This document shows positions 1 to 6,072 of a stretch of DNA of 8,170 nt, one piece after another. Positions within the stretch are counted from its first letter, which is position 1; every line of letters begins with the position of its first letter. This DNA is from Prevotellaceae bacterium UBA2738 (GTDB taxonomy: Bacteria > Bacteroidota > Bacteroidia > Bacteroidales > Bacteroidaceae). The notes below the pieces were generated by a model that was given only the letters and a program-made list of their open reading frames with translations, was not told the origin of the DNA and ran no database searches. The stretch lies in contig DEJW01000006.1 in assembly GCA_002353585.1 (NCBI GenBank), positions 25,207 through 33,376 of the forward strand. The letters are read 5' to 3'. A program made the translations under genes and the position numbers.

Positions 1-8
1 CGGAGCGC

Positions 9-22
9 AAGAATGAAGAATA
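9..22. repeat. Two copies of a 7-bp repeat (AAGAATG, AAGAATA) near the window start
   Basis: Only two units are seen, so alone this is weak. The word is the reverse complement of the array inside the FadL-type gene at 6103-6137. The rest of the 57 bases before the DUF4861 gene is A-rich leader with no TAnnTTTG match, so the cluster's promoter probably lies outside the window. Confidence 0.5.
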
Positions 23-57
23 ATATAGATAGCTAAAACGAAAACCTGAATGAATAT

Positions 58-1341
58 ATGAAGAAGTTTTTAACTATAATTGCAGTTTTGCTGACAACAG
101 CCTTTGCTGTAGCAGCAGAGAAGACCGTAAAGGTAAATGTAACTAACACTTACGGCAAGGCTCGCAAGGCTGTGCCAGTAGTGGTGAAGCTCGATGGCAC
201 CACTCAGTCTGCCCTCGTCAAGCTCGATGGCAAGGAGGTTCCTTGTCAGCTCGACGACCTTGATGATGACGGACTATTTGATGAGCTATCTTTCGTAACT
301 GATATGAAGAAGCAGGAGCAGCAGGTGTTCGATGTGGTGCTCTCTGATGAGGGGGCACCTCGTGAGTATCCTGCTGTGTGCTATGGTGCTATTGCTATTC
401 GGGATAGAGCAGCCAAGAACCAGAAGCACATGCCGATAAACTCTGTCACATTCCCTAAGGGGAGCAATCCTTACCAGTATATCTTCCCTCACGGAGCCGT
501 GATGGAGAACGATATGGTGGGCTTCCGTGCTTATTGCGACCATCGTCAGTCTATCGACTATTACGGTCATCAGCAACTCAAGGCTGACATAGCCGAGACA
601 GCTTTCTATCCTACAGCAGAGCAGAAGGCAGCAGGTTCTGGTGACGATGTATTGTGGACAGGCTCTACTCCAGGTTGTGGCACCATGCATGCTTGGGATG
701 CCAAGAAAGGGCGGACAATAATGTACGAGAACGTGCGCAATACCACGATGGAGGTAGTATCAGCAGGTGCTGTTCGCACTGTGTTGCGTCTTACCAATCG
801 TGCTTGGCAACCAGTATCTTTCTGCAAACCAGTTGATGTGGTGACCACCTACACCCTCTATGCTGGGCATCGTGATGTGCAGGTAGATGTTAAGTTCTCT
901 CACCCTGTTGAGGGACTGCCACTCGCCATTGGCACGGTGGATATAGCCGATCCAAAAGGGGCTGAGGAGCATTCCGACTGCAAGGGATTGCGTGGCTGCT
1001 GGGGTAATGCCTGGGCAGGCAACAATCCCAAGGTGTATGTTCAGCATACTGTAGGACTTGCCGTGAACATTCCTGAGAGATACTATAAGAGCGAGACCCG
1101 TTTCTCTGATATGGACAAGGAGCAGATAGGCACCTTCAACGAGAAGAATGGCAAACTCAACATGCCTAACCAGGCACTCATAGATATCGTAGGCACAGAT
1201 ACTGACCACCTTAACTACTGGTTTGCTGCCACTTGCGATTTCGAGAGCTTTGGCTTCAAGAATTCCAAGGCATGGTTCTCTTTCCTCGATGAGTGGAAGA
1301 AGGAGCTTGCATCACCTGCGGTGGTTCAAATTAATAATTAG
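58..1341 (+). CDS. Secreted DUF4861 family protein
   Basis: This 427-residue protein resembles the DUF4861 family of Bacteroidota, which I recognise from overall sequence character; its biochemical activity is not known to me. The N-terminus is a clear signal peptide: KK at 2-3, a hydrophobic core at about 4-18, and AVAA at 17-20 followed by Glu, giving cleavage near residue 19 or 20. No lipobox Cys is present, so a periplasmic or secreted soluble protein is expected. The mature part begins with a beta-rich segment (KVNVTNTYGKARKAVPVVVKL) and later has a Gly/Trp/Asn-rich stretch, GCWGNAWAGNNP, at about 318-329. No membrane segments follow the signal. The chosen ATG is the only one that gives a complete signal peptide. 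It leads a same-strand cluster with an EIIC permease (62 bp downstream) and KduI, which suggests a role in periplasmic handling of uronic-acid sugars. That role is inferred from context only. Confidence 0.82.
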   Translation: MKKFLTIIAVLLTTAFAVAAEKTVKVNVTNTYGKARKAVPVVVKLDGTTQSALVKLDGKEVPCQLDDLDDDGLFDELSFVTDMKKQEQQVFDVVLSDEGAPREYPAVCYGAIAIRDRAAKNQKHMPINSVTFPKGSNPYQYIFPHGAVMENDMVGFRAYCDHRQSIDYYGHQQLKADIAETAFYPTAEQKAAGSGDDVLWTGSTPGCGTMHAWDAKKGRTIMYENVRNTTMEVVSAGAVRTVLRLTNRAWQPVSFCKPVDVVTTYTLYAGHRDVQVDVKFSHPVEGLPLAIGTVDIADPKGAEEHSDCKGLRGCWGNAWAGNNPKVYVQHTVGLAVNIPERYYKSETRFSDMDKEQIGTFNEKNGKLNMPNQALIDIVGTDTDHLNYWFAATCDFESFGFKNSKAWFSFLDEWKKELASPAVVQINN

Positions 1342-1345
1342 GCTC

Positions 1346-1357
1346 CGAGCTTGCTCG
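1346..1357. repeat. Short GC-rich palindrome in the DUF4861-gatC gap
   Basis: CGAGC, TT, GCTCG forms a perfect 5-bp dyad four bases after the DUF4861 stop codon. It is short and lacks a T-run, so it is not a convincing terminator. Similar GCGAGC/GCTTGC words recur at 2816-2830 and in the palindrome array at 8025-8096, so it may be a small dispersed dyad element. Confidence 0.45.
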
Positions 1358-1361
1358 AAAA

Positions 1362-1396
1362 CTATCAATTGTCAACTATCAATTATCAATTATAAC
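1362..1396. repeat. 7-bp tandem repeat array (YTRTCAA) before gatC
   Basis: Four units CTATCAA, TTGTCAA, CTATCAA, TTATCAA are followed by a degenerate fifth, TTATAAC. The array ends 7 bases before the gatC start codon, so it makes up most of the 62-bp leader. Function is unknown. It has the same period as arrays before dtd, the FadL-type gene and the small - strand gene, although the sequences differ. Confidence 0.85.
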
Positions 1397-1403
1397 AAAA
1401 AAC

Positions 1404-2780
1404 ATGGAAGCTGTATTTTCTTACATCATCGGCCTTGGTGCCGCTGTCATGATGCCAATCATCTTCACCATCCTTGGTGTTTGTATCGGCATTAACTTCT
1501 CAAAGGCTCTCAAGTCTGGTCTCTTCGTGGGCGTAGGTTTCGTAGGCCTTAGTATTATTACTGCTCTGCTCGTTGACACTATGTCTCCAGCCCTTTCTAA
1601 GGTGGTAGAGATTTATGGTCTTGAGCTTCAGGTGTTCGACATGGGTTGGCCTGCTGCTGCCTCAGTGGCTTACAACACCCTCGTGGGTTCATTCATCATC
1701 CCTGTCTGCCTTGGTGTTAACCTTGTGCTCCTGTTGCTTGGCTGCACTCGCACAGTCAACATCGACCTGTGGAACTACTGGCACTTCGCCTTCATCGGCG
1801 CTGTATGCTACTTCATGACTAATTCTATAGCATGGGGCTTCTTCGCTGCTATCGTTTGTTACATCATCACCCTCGTGCTGGCTGATGTCACAGCTAAGAA
1901 ATTCCAGAAGTTCTATCCAGGCATGGACGGCATCTCTATCCCACAGCCATTCTGTCAGGGTTTCATGCCTTTCGCTGTGGTAATCAACAAGGTGCTCGAC
2001 TACATCCCAGGCATCAACAAGGTACACATCGACTCTGAGGGCATGAAGAAGAAGTTCGGTCTCTTTGGCGAACCACTCTTCCTTGGTGTGCTCATTGGCA
2101 TCATCATCGGCTGCTTGGCTTGCCGTGACTGGGACGAGATAGTAGCCAATATTCCTAAGACCCTTCAGATAGGTATCAAGATGGGTGCTGTGATGGAGCT
2201 CATTCCACGTATCACCTCACTCTTCATCGAGGGTCTGAAGCCAATCGCTGAGGCTACCAAGGAACTCATCGCCAAGAAGTTTGGTGAGGACAAGGAACTC
2301 TACATCGGTATGTCACCAGCACTCGTTATCGGACATCCAACCACTCTCGTGGTATCATTGCTCCTCATCCCTGTAACCCTGATTCTTGCAGTAGTATTGC
2401 CAGGCAACCAGTTCCTGCCACTCGCTTCTCTTGCAGGCATGTTCTATGTATTCGTAATGATACTGCCTTACACCAACGGCAATGTGCTCCGCTCATTCAT
2501 CGTGGGGCTGGTTATGATGGCTATAGGTCTGTATTTCGTAACATGGATGGCAGGCGACTTCACCAGTGCTGCTCACACCGTGGCACAGATACACCCAGAC
2601 GATAAGACCGTTCAGGTGCCAGCAGGTTTCCAGGCAGGTGCGCTCGACTTTGCTTCAAGCCCACTCTCTATGCTCATCTATGCTTGCGTTAAGTACATCT
2701 CTTACATTGGTGCAGGCATCCTCACTATCCTTACTTGCGGACTCGTAGTTTGGAACAGAATGAGAATTAATAAGAAGTAA
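1404..2780 (+). CDS. gatC: Galactitol-type PTS EIIC membrane permease (GatC family), no EIIA/EIIB in view
   Basis: This 458-residue polytopic membrane protein aligns along its length with my recollection of E. coli GatC (about 451 residues). Shared landmarks are GVGFVG at 43-48, GWP at 81-83, the LWNYWH segment at 122-127, FGEP at 221-224, PALVIGH at 305-311 and PGNQ at 333-336. About ten hydrophobic segments are visible. GatC-type EIIC normally moves a sugar across the inner membrane while EIIB phosphorylates it. Here neither EIIA nor EIIB is nearby, and complete PEP-PTS systems are uncommon in Bacteroidota. The family segment that reads IPHG in E. coli GatC reads IPQP here, replacing the His with Gln181. 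I infer uptake without phosphorylation. The neighbours, an exported DUF4861 protein and KduI, suggest the substrate is a uronate or keto-deoxyuronate rather than galactitol. The family call is sure; the symbol marks family only and the substrate is open. Confidence 0.88.
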   Translation: MEAVFSYIIGLGAAVMMPIIFTILGVCIGINFSKALKSGLFVGVGFVGLSIITALLVDTMSPALSKVVEIYGLELQVFDMGWPAAASVAYNTLVGSFIIPVCLGVNLVLLLLGCTRTVNIDLWNYWHFAFIGAVCYFMTNSIAWGFFAAIVCYIITLVLADVTAKKFQKFYPGMDGISIPQPFCQGFMPFAVVINKVLDYIPGINKVHIDSEGMKKKFGLFGEPLFLGVLIGIIIGCLACRDWDEIVANIPKTLQIGIKMGAVMELIPRITSLFIEGLKPIAEATKELIAKKFGEDKELYIGMSPALVIGHPTTLVVSLLLIPVTLILAVVLPGNQFLPLASLAGMFYVFVMILPYTNGNVLRSFIVGLVMMAIGLYFVTWMAGDFTSAAHTVAQIHPDDKTVQVPAGFQAGALDFASSPLSMLIYACVKYISYIGAGILTILTCGLVVWNRMRINKK

Positions 2781-2787
2781 AAATTTA

Positions 2788-2841
2788 GGAGTTAAGAGGA
2801 GTTAAAGGAGTTAACGCTCGCAGAGCTCGCTAAGGAGTTAA
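2788..2841. repeat. Four GGAGTTAA repeats after gatC
   Basis: GGAGTTAA occurs at 2788, 2798, 2807 and 2834, the last after a GCTCGC direct-repeat pair (2816-2821 and 2825-2830). These words are the reverse complement of TTAACTCC, which recurs three times at 2887-2936. Transcribed RNA could therefore pair in several registers between gatC and kduI. No gene lies in this 173-bp gap. Confidence 0.75.
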
Positions 2842-2882
2842 AGACAATACCTGAGCGCCTCAACAGTAATGTCCCTCTAACA

Positions 2883-2938
2883 CCCCTTAACTCCCCCTTA
2901 ATACCCCTTAACTCCCCCTTAATACCCCTTAACTCCCC
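2883..2938. repeat. 21-bp tandem repeat before kduI (about 2.7 copies)
   Basis: A 21-bp unit containing TTAACTCCCCCTTAATA starts at 2883 and 2904, with a partial third copy at 2925-2938. The copies are identical where they overlap. Each contains TTAACTCC, complementary to the upstream GGAGTTAA cluster. The array ends 15 bases before the kduI start codon and leads into an A-rich leader. I see no -7 box match here, so kduI is probably co-transcribed with gatC, with this pyrimidine-rich element in the message. Confidence 0.85.
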
Positions 2939-2953
2939 AAAAATAAAAAGAAT

Positions 2954-3949
2954 ATGAAAAAGATTTTTGCAATCGCTATGCTGGCAGTATCTCTTACAGC
3001 CAGCGCTCAGGAGGCTGACCGCTACGTTGGCGCTCAGCACGTAAAGTTCCAGACGGCTTGCCATCCATGTGATGTTAAGCATTATGACACCAAGAAACTG
3101 CGTGAGCGTTTCGTGATGGAGAAGGTGATGGAGGCTGACTCTATCCTTCTTACCTACTCACACTACGACCGTTTCATCTTTGGTGGTGCAATGCCTGTCA
3201 CCAAGACCTTGAAGCTCGAGAACTTCTGGGAGCTCGGTCTCGATGTAGATAAGAGCATCAAGGAGAAGTATTTCCTTTACAATCGTGAGATAGGTATCGT
3301 AAACTGCGGTCTTGGCGATGGTGTGGTAATCGTTGACGGCAAGGAGTATGCCCTCTCTCCAAAGGAGGCTCTCTACATTGGTCGTGGTCACATAGGTAAG
3401 GATAAGGACGTGAACAAGGTTGTTGAGTTCCGTTCTAAAGACCCAAAGAACCCTGCTAAGTTCTACCTCAACTCAGCCACCGCTCACCAGCACTACAAGA
3501 CCCAGTGGATCACCCTCGACGGACGTAAGGGTTCGCTCAAGGCAGCTGTTTGGGGACCAGTAGGCACAGTGGAAGAGGCTAACAACCGTACCGTTTACAA
3601 GCTCATCGTCAACGATGTGCTCGAGGAAGGTCCTTGCCAGCTCCAGCTCGGTCTCACCCAGCTCAACCCAGGTGCTGTGTGGAACACTATGCCACCTCAC
3701 ACTCACGGTCGTCGTATCGAGGCTTACTATTACTTCAACCTGCCAGAGGGTCAGACCATCTCTCACGTGATGGGTCAGCCTCAGGAGTCACGCAACGTAT
3801 GGCTTCACAACGAGCAGGCTATCATGTCACCTGAGTGGTCTATCCACGCAGCAGCAGGCACTTACTACTATACCTTCATCTGGGGTATGGCAGGTGAGAA
3901 CCTCTACTACAACGATAAGGACAACATTCCTGTGATAGATATCAGGTAA
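2954..3949 (+). CDS. kduI: 5-dehydro-4-deoxy-D-glucuronate isomerase (KduI) with an export signal
   Basis: KduI interconverts 5-keto-4-deoxyuronate and 3-deoxy-D-glycero-2,5-hexodiulosonate in the breakdown of unsaturated uronides from pectin and related polymers. The protein aligns with E. coli KduI (278 residues, from memory) from about residue 30 to the end. The family's zinc ligands are all present with correct spacing: His249, His251, Glu256 and His298. Other family blocks are WNTMPPHTH at 243-251, MGQPQESR at 273-280, HNEQA at 285-289 and FIWGM at 308-312. The total of 331 residues is about 50 longer than usual. The first 18 residues form a canonical signal peptide (KK, hydrophobic core, ASA before Gln19). 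The only other early Met is residue 9, inside that signal, and the next is residue 55, inside the enzyme domain, so no Met start gives a normal cytoplasmic form. Enzyme family is certain; periplasmic location is a prediction. Confidence 0.93.
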   Translation: MKKIFAIAMLAVSLTASAQEADRYVGAQHVKFQTACHPCDVKHYDTKKLRERFVMEKVMEADSILLTYSHYDRFIFGGAMPVTKTLKLENFWELGLDVDKSIKEKYFLYNREIGIVNCGLGDGVVIVDGKEYALSPKEALYIGRGHIGKDKDVNKVVEFRSKDPKNPAKFYLNSATAHQHYKTQWITLDGRKGSLKAAVWGPVGTVEEANNRTVYKLIVNDVLEEGPCQLQLGLTQLNPGAVWNTMPPHTHGRRIEAYYYFNLPEGQTISHVMGQPQESRNVWLHNEQAIMSPEWSIHAAAGTYYYTFIWGMAGENLYYNDKDNIPVIDIR

Positions 3950-4196
3950 GACTCACCCCCAGCCCCTCTCTTGCCACTTCGTTAGAGAGGGGAGGTATAT
4001 GAAAGGTCTTACTAAAATATAATGGTTGCTACTGTTTGGTAGCAACCATTTTCTGTAATATAGGAAAACAACAATTCTGTTGTAATTGCTCCCCTCTTTT
4101 CAAGAGTTTCTGCCCCTCGGGGTATCGGACGCGCGAATGCGCTACGCTTGCCAGAGCAAGAAACGAGGGGATTAGAGGGGAGTTGGGGGATGAGTC
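3950..4196. repeat. Nested imperfect inverted repeat in the kduI/dtd convergent gap
   Basis: The block starts right after the kduI stop with GACTCA, a C-run and CCCCTCTC (3950-3970). It ends with AGAGGGGAG, a G-run and TGAGTC (4174-4196), an imperfect mirror about 22 bases long. Inside are CCCCTCTC/GAGAGGGG (3963-3970 with 3985-3992), CTCCCCTCT/AGAGGGGAG (4089-4097 with 4174-4182), CCCCTCG/CGAGGGG (4113-4119 with 4164-4170) and small hairpins GCGC-GAAT-GCGC (4131-4142) and CTTGC-CAGA-GCAAG (4147-4160). Several arms could exchange partners. No transposase or credible ORF lies within. It may be a degenerate small mobile element or a palindromic intergenic repeat; I cannot tell which. Confidence 0.6.
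4021..4052 (+). terminator. Rho-independent terminator after kduI
   Basis: A perfect 12-bp stem (AATGGTTGCTAC with GTAGCAACCATT) closes a 6-base loop and runs into TTTT. It lies 71 bases after the kduI stop. The A-rich bases just before it (ACTAAAATATAA) give a weaker T-rich tail on the other strand, so it could also stop the convergent dtd transcript. Confidence 0.85.
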
Positions 4197-4199
4197 TTT

Positions 4200-4667
4200 T
4201 TACTCAGGATTCTTTGAATCCATACAGATTGTTACTGGTCCGTCGTTCTCTAATGCCACCTTCATGTAGGCACCAAACTCGCCAGTTCCTACGGGCTTGC
4301 CAAGGTCTTCTGACAGTTTCTTGACGAAAGCCTCATAGAGCGGTACGGTGATGTCGTGACTGCCAGCCCTCAGGTAACTGGGGCGGTTGCCCTTCTTGTA
4401 GCTTGCCCATAGGGTGAATTGCGACACCACTATGATGTCGCCCCCTACGTCCATGATGCTCTTGTTCATCACTCCCTGTTCGTCGTCAAACACTCTCAGG
4501 CCTGTTATCTTCCTCGACAGCCAGTCTATGTCCTGCTGTGTGTCGTCATTGGCACAGCCCAGTAGCACGAGGTAGCCTTGCCCTATCTCCGCCTTGAGGT
4601 AGGATGTTCCGTCGTCGTTTACGATACTTACTGATGCCTTGTTAACTCGTTGTATTACTGCTCTCAT
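4200..4667 (-). CDS. dtd: D-aminoacyl-tRNA deacylase
   Basis: Dtd is a cytoplasmic homodimeric proofreading enzyme that hydrolyses D-amino acids from mischarged tRNA. The 155-residue protein starts with the family hallmark MRAVIQRV and carries both signature segments: SQFTL at 82-86 and NDGPVT at 141-146, which supplies the Gly-Pro pair of the cross-subunit motif. FGAYM precedes the latter. It is about ten residues longer than E. coli Dtd (145, from memory), partly from a short insertion near residues 17-24 (NDDGTSYL), a common small variation. The ATG at 4667 is fixed by the conserved N-terminus. It lies 47 bp downstream of the DUF4421 gene on the same strand, and that gap is entirely a 7-bp repeat array, so read-through transcription from the DUF4421 promoter is likely. 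I see no separate promoter for dtd. Confidence 0.96.
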   Translation of the reverse strand: MRAVIQRVNKASVSIVNDDGTSYLKAEIGQGYLVLLGCANDDTQQDIDWLSRKITGLRVFDDEQGVMNKSIMDVGGDIIVVSQFTLWASYKKGNRPSYLRAGSHDITVPLYEAFVKKLSEDLGKPVGTGEFGAYMKVALENDGPVTICMDSKNPE

Positions 4668-4670
4668 AAC

Positions 4671-4712
4671 TATGAACTATGAACTGTGAACTATGAACTA
4701 TGAACTATGAAC
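4671..4712. repeat. 7-bp tandem array (TATGAAC) filling the DUF4421-dtd gap
   Basis: Six units, five TATGAAC and one TGTGAAC, run from 4671 to 4712. Degenerate copies at each edge include the dtd start codon (4665-4667) on one side and the DUF4421 stop codon (4715-4717) on the other. Read in the gene direction the unit is AGTTCAT, and the last one becomes AGTTATG, which supplies the dtd ATG. There is no room for a conventional ribosome binding site outside the repeat. Confidence 0.92.
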
Positions 4713-4714
4713 TG

Positions 4715-5839
4715 TTAAAACCTCCTTCCTATTGAAGCATATACCGACCAGTTAGAGAAGCGGCCAGAGGTGTTCTCGTGTCCGAACTTGAAGGTGTTAA
4801 ACTGTCCGTAGGTGCGCACAAACCAGTTTTTCCAGTTATACACCGCTGCTATTCTTCCGTCAAAGTTCACCCTCACCTTATTAGGTGTCTTGGTCACATC
4901 GCCGTCGCCCACCACTTTGTAGTCGTCTATGTCGAGCGATTCCTGTTCCTCTATTGGTACATCGCCTATGTATTCAAACTCGTATCTGTACAGTTTAGTT
5001 CTGTTGTATAGTGTCAGCATAGGCATCGCCATGATGTTTATCACCAATCCGCGCGCTGGCACCCAGTTGTAGGCATAGCCCACACCTATGCTTGCCTGGT
5101 CCACCTTTATCTTGCCCACACCCTGCATCACGAACAGCATCGCCGTGTTGTTCGACGATTCATAGTTGGTCCTGGCGTGGAAGTACATAGCTCCAGCTAT
5201 CAGCGAACCTGCCGAGCGTCTCTGTATGAGCGACGGAGTGTATGCAGCCAGATATGAGAACCTCTTACTATTAAATATGTAATAGCCGTCTATGAACATC
5301 GTTCTCACGTTTATCGGCTCGTCAATCTTTGCCGAGGTAGACTCGTCCATCGTCTCGCCTTCAAACTTGCCCTTGAACGATACGGTTGGCGTATCACTGC
5401 TGTAGTTGGTTATGCTGCCGTTTATGGCGTAGTTAGAGCCGCTGAAGCTGAGCGAGAATATCGAACCCTCGCCGTTCAGTATCTTGGAGTATCCTATGCC
5501 GTAACTTCTGTAGGCTATCGCTGCACCCAGCGATGTGGCGGCATTGTTGCTCGTCTTGGCAGTCAGCAGTCCCTCCAGTCCTGCAAAGTTCCAGTCTGTC
5601 TCCAGTTTCAGCGAGGCATGGTTCACCGTTGTGGTCAGTTCGGCAGTCCATTCCTTCTCAGGCACATCGATGTATGCAGAGTCTATGCCCTTCACGGTGG
5701 AGTAGTCCATGTAGTCCTTCACCCACTGTATCAGTTTGGGCAGTTTGCGCTTCTGTTTCGTCTGGTTCTCTTGAGCCGCAGCAGTCATGCTGAGCATGAG
5801 CAGTGCCATGGTGTATATAAAAAGGTGTTTCATGTTCAT
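4715..5839 (-). CDS. DUF4421 family protein, predicted outer-membrane barrel
   Basis: The protein resembles the DUF4421 family, found in Bacteroidota and without a known function to me. I place the start at 5839 (MNMKHLF), or 5833 (MKHLF), giving 374 or 372 residues, rather than at the furthest in-frame ATG at 5887. The later starts begin a clean signal peptide (K, hydrophobic core, TAAA before Gln) and lie just after a -7 promoter box, while the 5887 start would add 16 residues in front of the signal and lies upstream of that box. The mature protein has many alternating, aromatic-rich strands (for example VRTMFIDGYYIF, ASIGVGYAYNWV, WFVRTYGQFNTF) and ends in ...SIGRRF, with a terminal Phe typical of outer-membrane beta-barrels. 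It is followed by dtd on the same strand. Family assignment rests on resemblance; barrel topology is inferred. Confidence 0.82.
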   Translation of the reverse strand: MNMKHLFIYTMALLMLSMTAAAQENQTKQKRKLPKLIQWVKDYMDYSTVKGIDSAYIDVPEKEWTAELTTTVNHASLKLETDWNFAGLEGLLTAKTSNNAATSLGAAIAYRSYGIGYSKILNGEGSIFSLSFSGSNYAINGSITNYSSDTPTVSFKGKFEGETMDESTSAKIDEPINVRTMFIDGYYIFNSKRFSYLAAYTPSLIQRRSAGSLIAGAMYFHARTNYESSNNTAMLFVMQGVGKIKVDQASIGVGYAYNWVPARGLVINIMAMPMLTLYNRTKLYRYEFEYIGDVPIEEQESLDIDDYKVVGDGDVTKTPNKVRVNFDGRIAAVYNWKNWFVRTYGQFNTFKFGHENTSGRFSNWSVYASIGRRF

Positions 5840-5844
5840 AAGTG

Positions 5845-5852
5845 CAAAGGTA
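5845..5852 (-). promoter_or_regulatory. Bacteroidota -7 promoter element for the DUF4421 gene
   Basis: On the - strand the sequence reads TACCTTTG, an exact match to the Bacteroidota sigma factor -7 consensus TAnnTTTG, followed by CAC. I find no good TTTG -33 element at the usual 19-21 base spacing. The box ends 5 bases before ATG 5839, so the message would be leaderless or have only a few leader bases. Confidence 0.6.
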
Positions 5853-5969
5853 CTAATAAAATTTGATAAAATAGGTTTGAAATACATAACAAACCCTTTG
5901 GAGTGTTAACGAAGGTTAATGCAATAGGGAAAAATAGAACAAAATATACGCATATAGTATAAGTTGTAG

Positions 5970-5977
5970 TAATTTTG
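5970..5977 (+). promoter_or_regulatory. Bacteroidota -7 promoter element for the FadL-type gene
   Basis: TAATTTTG matches the Bacteroidota -7 consensus TAnnTTTG and is followed by CACA. A clear -33 TTTG is not visible. It predicts a leader of about 85-90 bases that contains an inverted-repeat arm and the 7-bp repeat array. The box overlaps the left arm of the inverted repeat at 5973-6003. Confidence 0.55.
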
Positions 5978-6003
5978 CACACCGAAATCAAAAATGTGCA
6001 AAA
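5973..6003. promoter_or_regulatory. 9-bp inverted repeat over the -7 box, possible operator
   Basis: TTTTGCACA (5973-5981) and TGTGCAAAA (5995-6003) are perfect reverse complements separated by 13 bases. The left arm covers most of the -7 box and the centre lies close to the predicted transcription start. A dimeric repressor site or a hairpin at the 5' end of the message are both possible. Confidence 0.5.
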
Positions 6004-6030
6004 AACGTACATTCAGGATAGCAAGATTAT

Positions 6031-6072
6031 AAAGTATAAAGTATAAAGGATAAAGTATAAAGTGTAAAGTAT
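6031..6072. repeat. 7-bp tandem array (AAAGTAT) running into the FadL-type start codon
   Basis: Six units AAAGTAT, AAAGTAT, AAAGGAT, AAAGTAT, AAAGTGT, AAAGTAT occupy 6031-6072. The last unit plus the next G supplies the ATG at 6071-6073. Copy number changes here would alter leader length, not reading frame. Confidence 0.92.

Noticed and set aside
760..1209. Minus-strand 149-residue frame
   Set aside because: It is wholly antisense to the DUF4861 gene, whose frame has the signal peptide and family resemblance.
1346..1357. Terminator between the DUF4861 gene and gatC
   Set aside because: The stem is only 5 bp and no T-run follows, so transcription probably continues into gatC.
2792..3082. Minus-strand 96-residue frame with repeated ELRGIKG
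   Set aside because: The repeats come from the 21-bp non-coding tandem array and the rest is antisense to the kduI signal region. There is no family resemblance.
3950..4196. Insertion sequence or invertible promoter
   Set aside because: It contains no transposase or recombinase frame, and it lies between convergent genes, where an invertible promoter would have no gene to drive.
4036..4269. Plus-strand 77-residue frame in the kduI/dtd gap
   Set aside because: It starts inside the terminator loop, runs through the inverted repeats and overlaps the end of dtd.
5840..5887. N-terminal extension of the DUF4421 protein from ATG 5887
   Set aside because: It would put 16 residues ahead of a clean signal peptide and lies upstream of the -7 box that ends 5 bases before ATG 5839.
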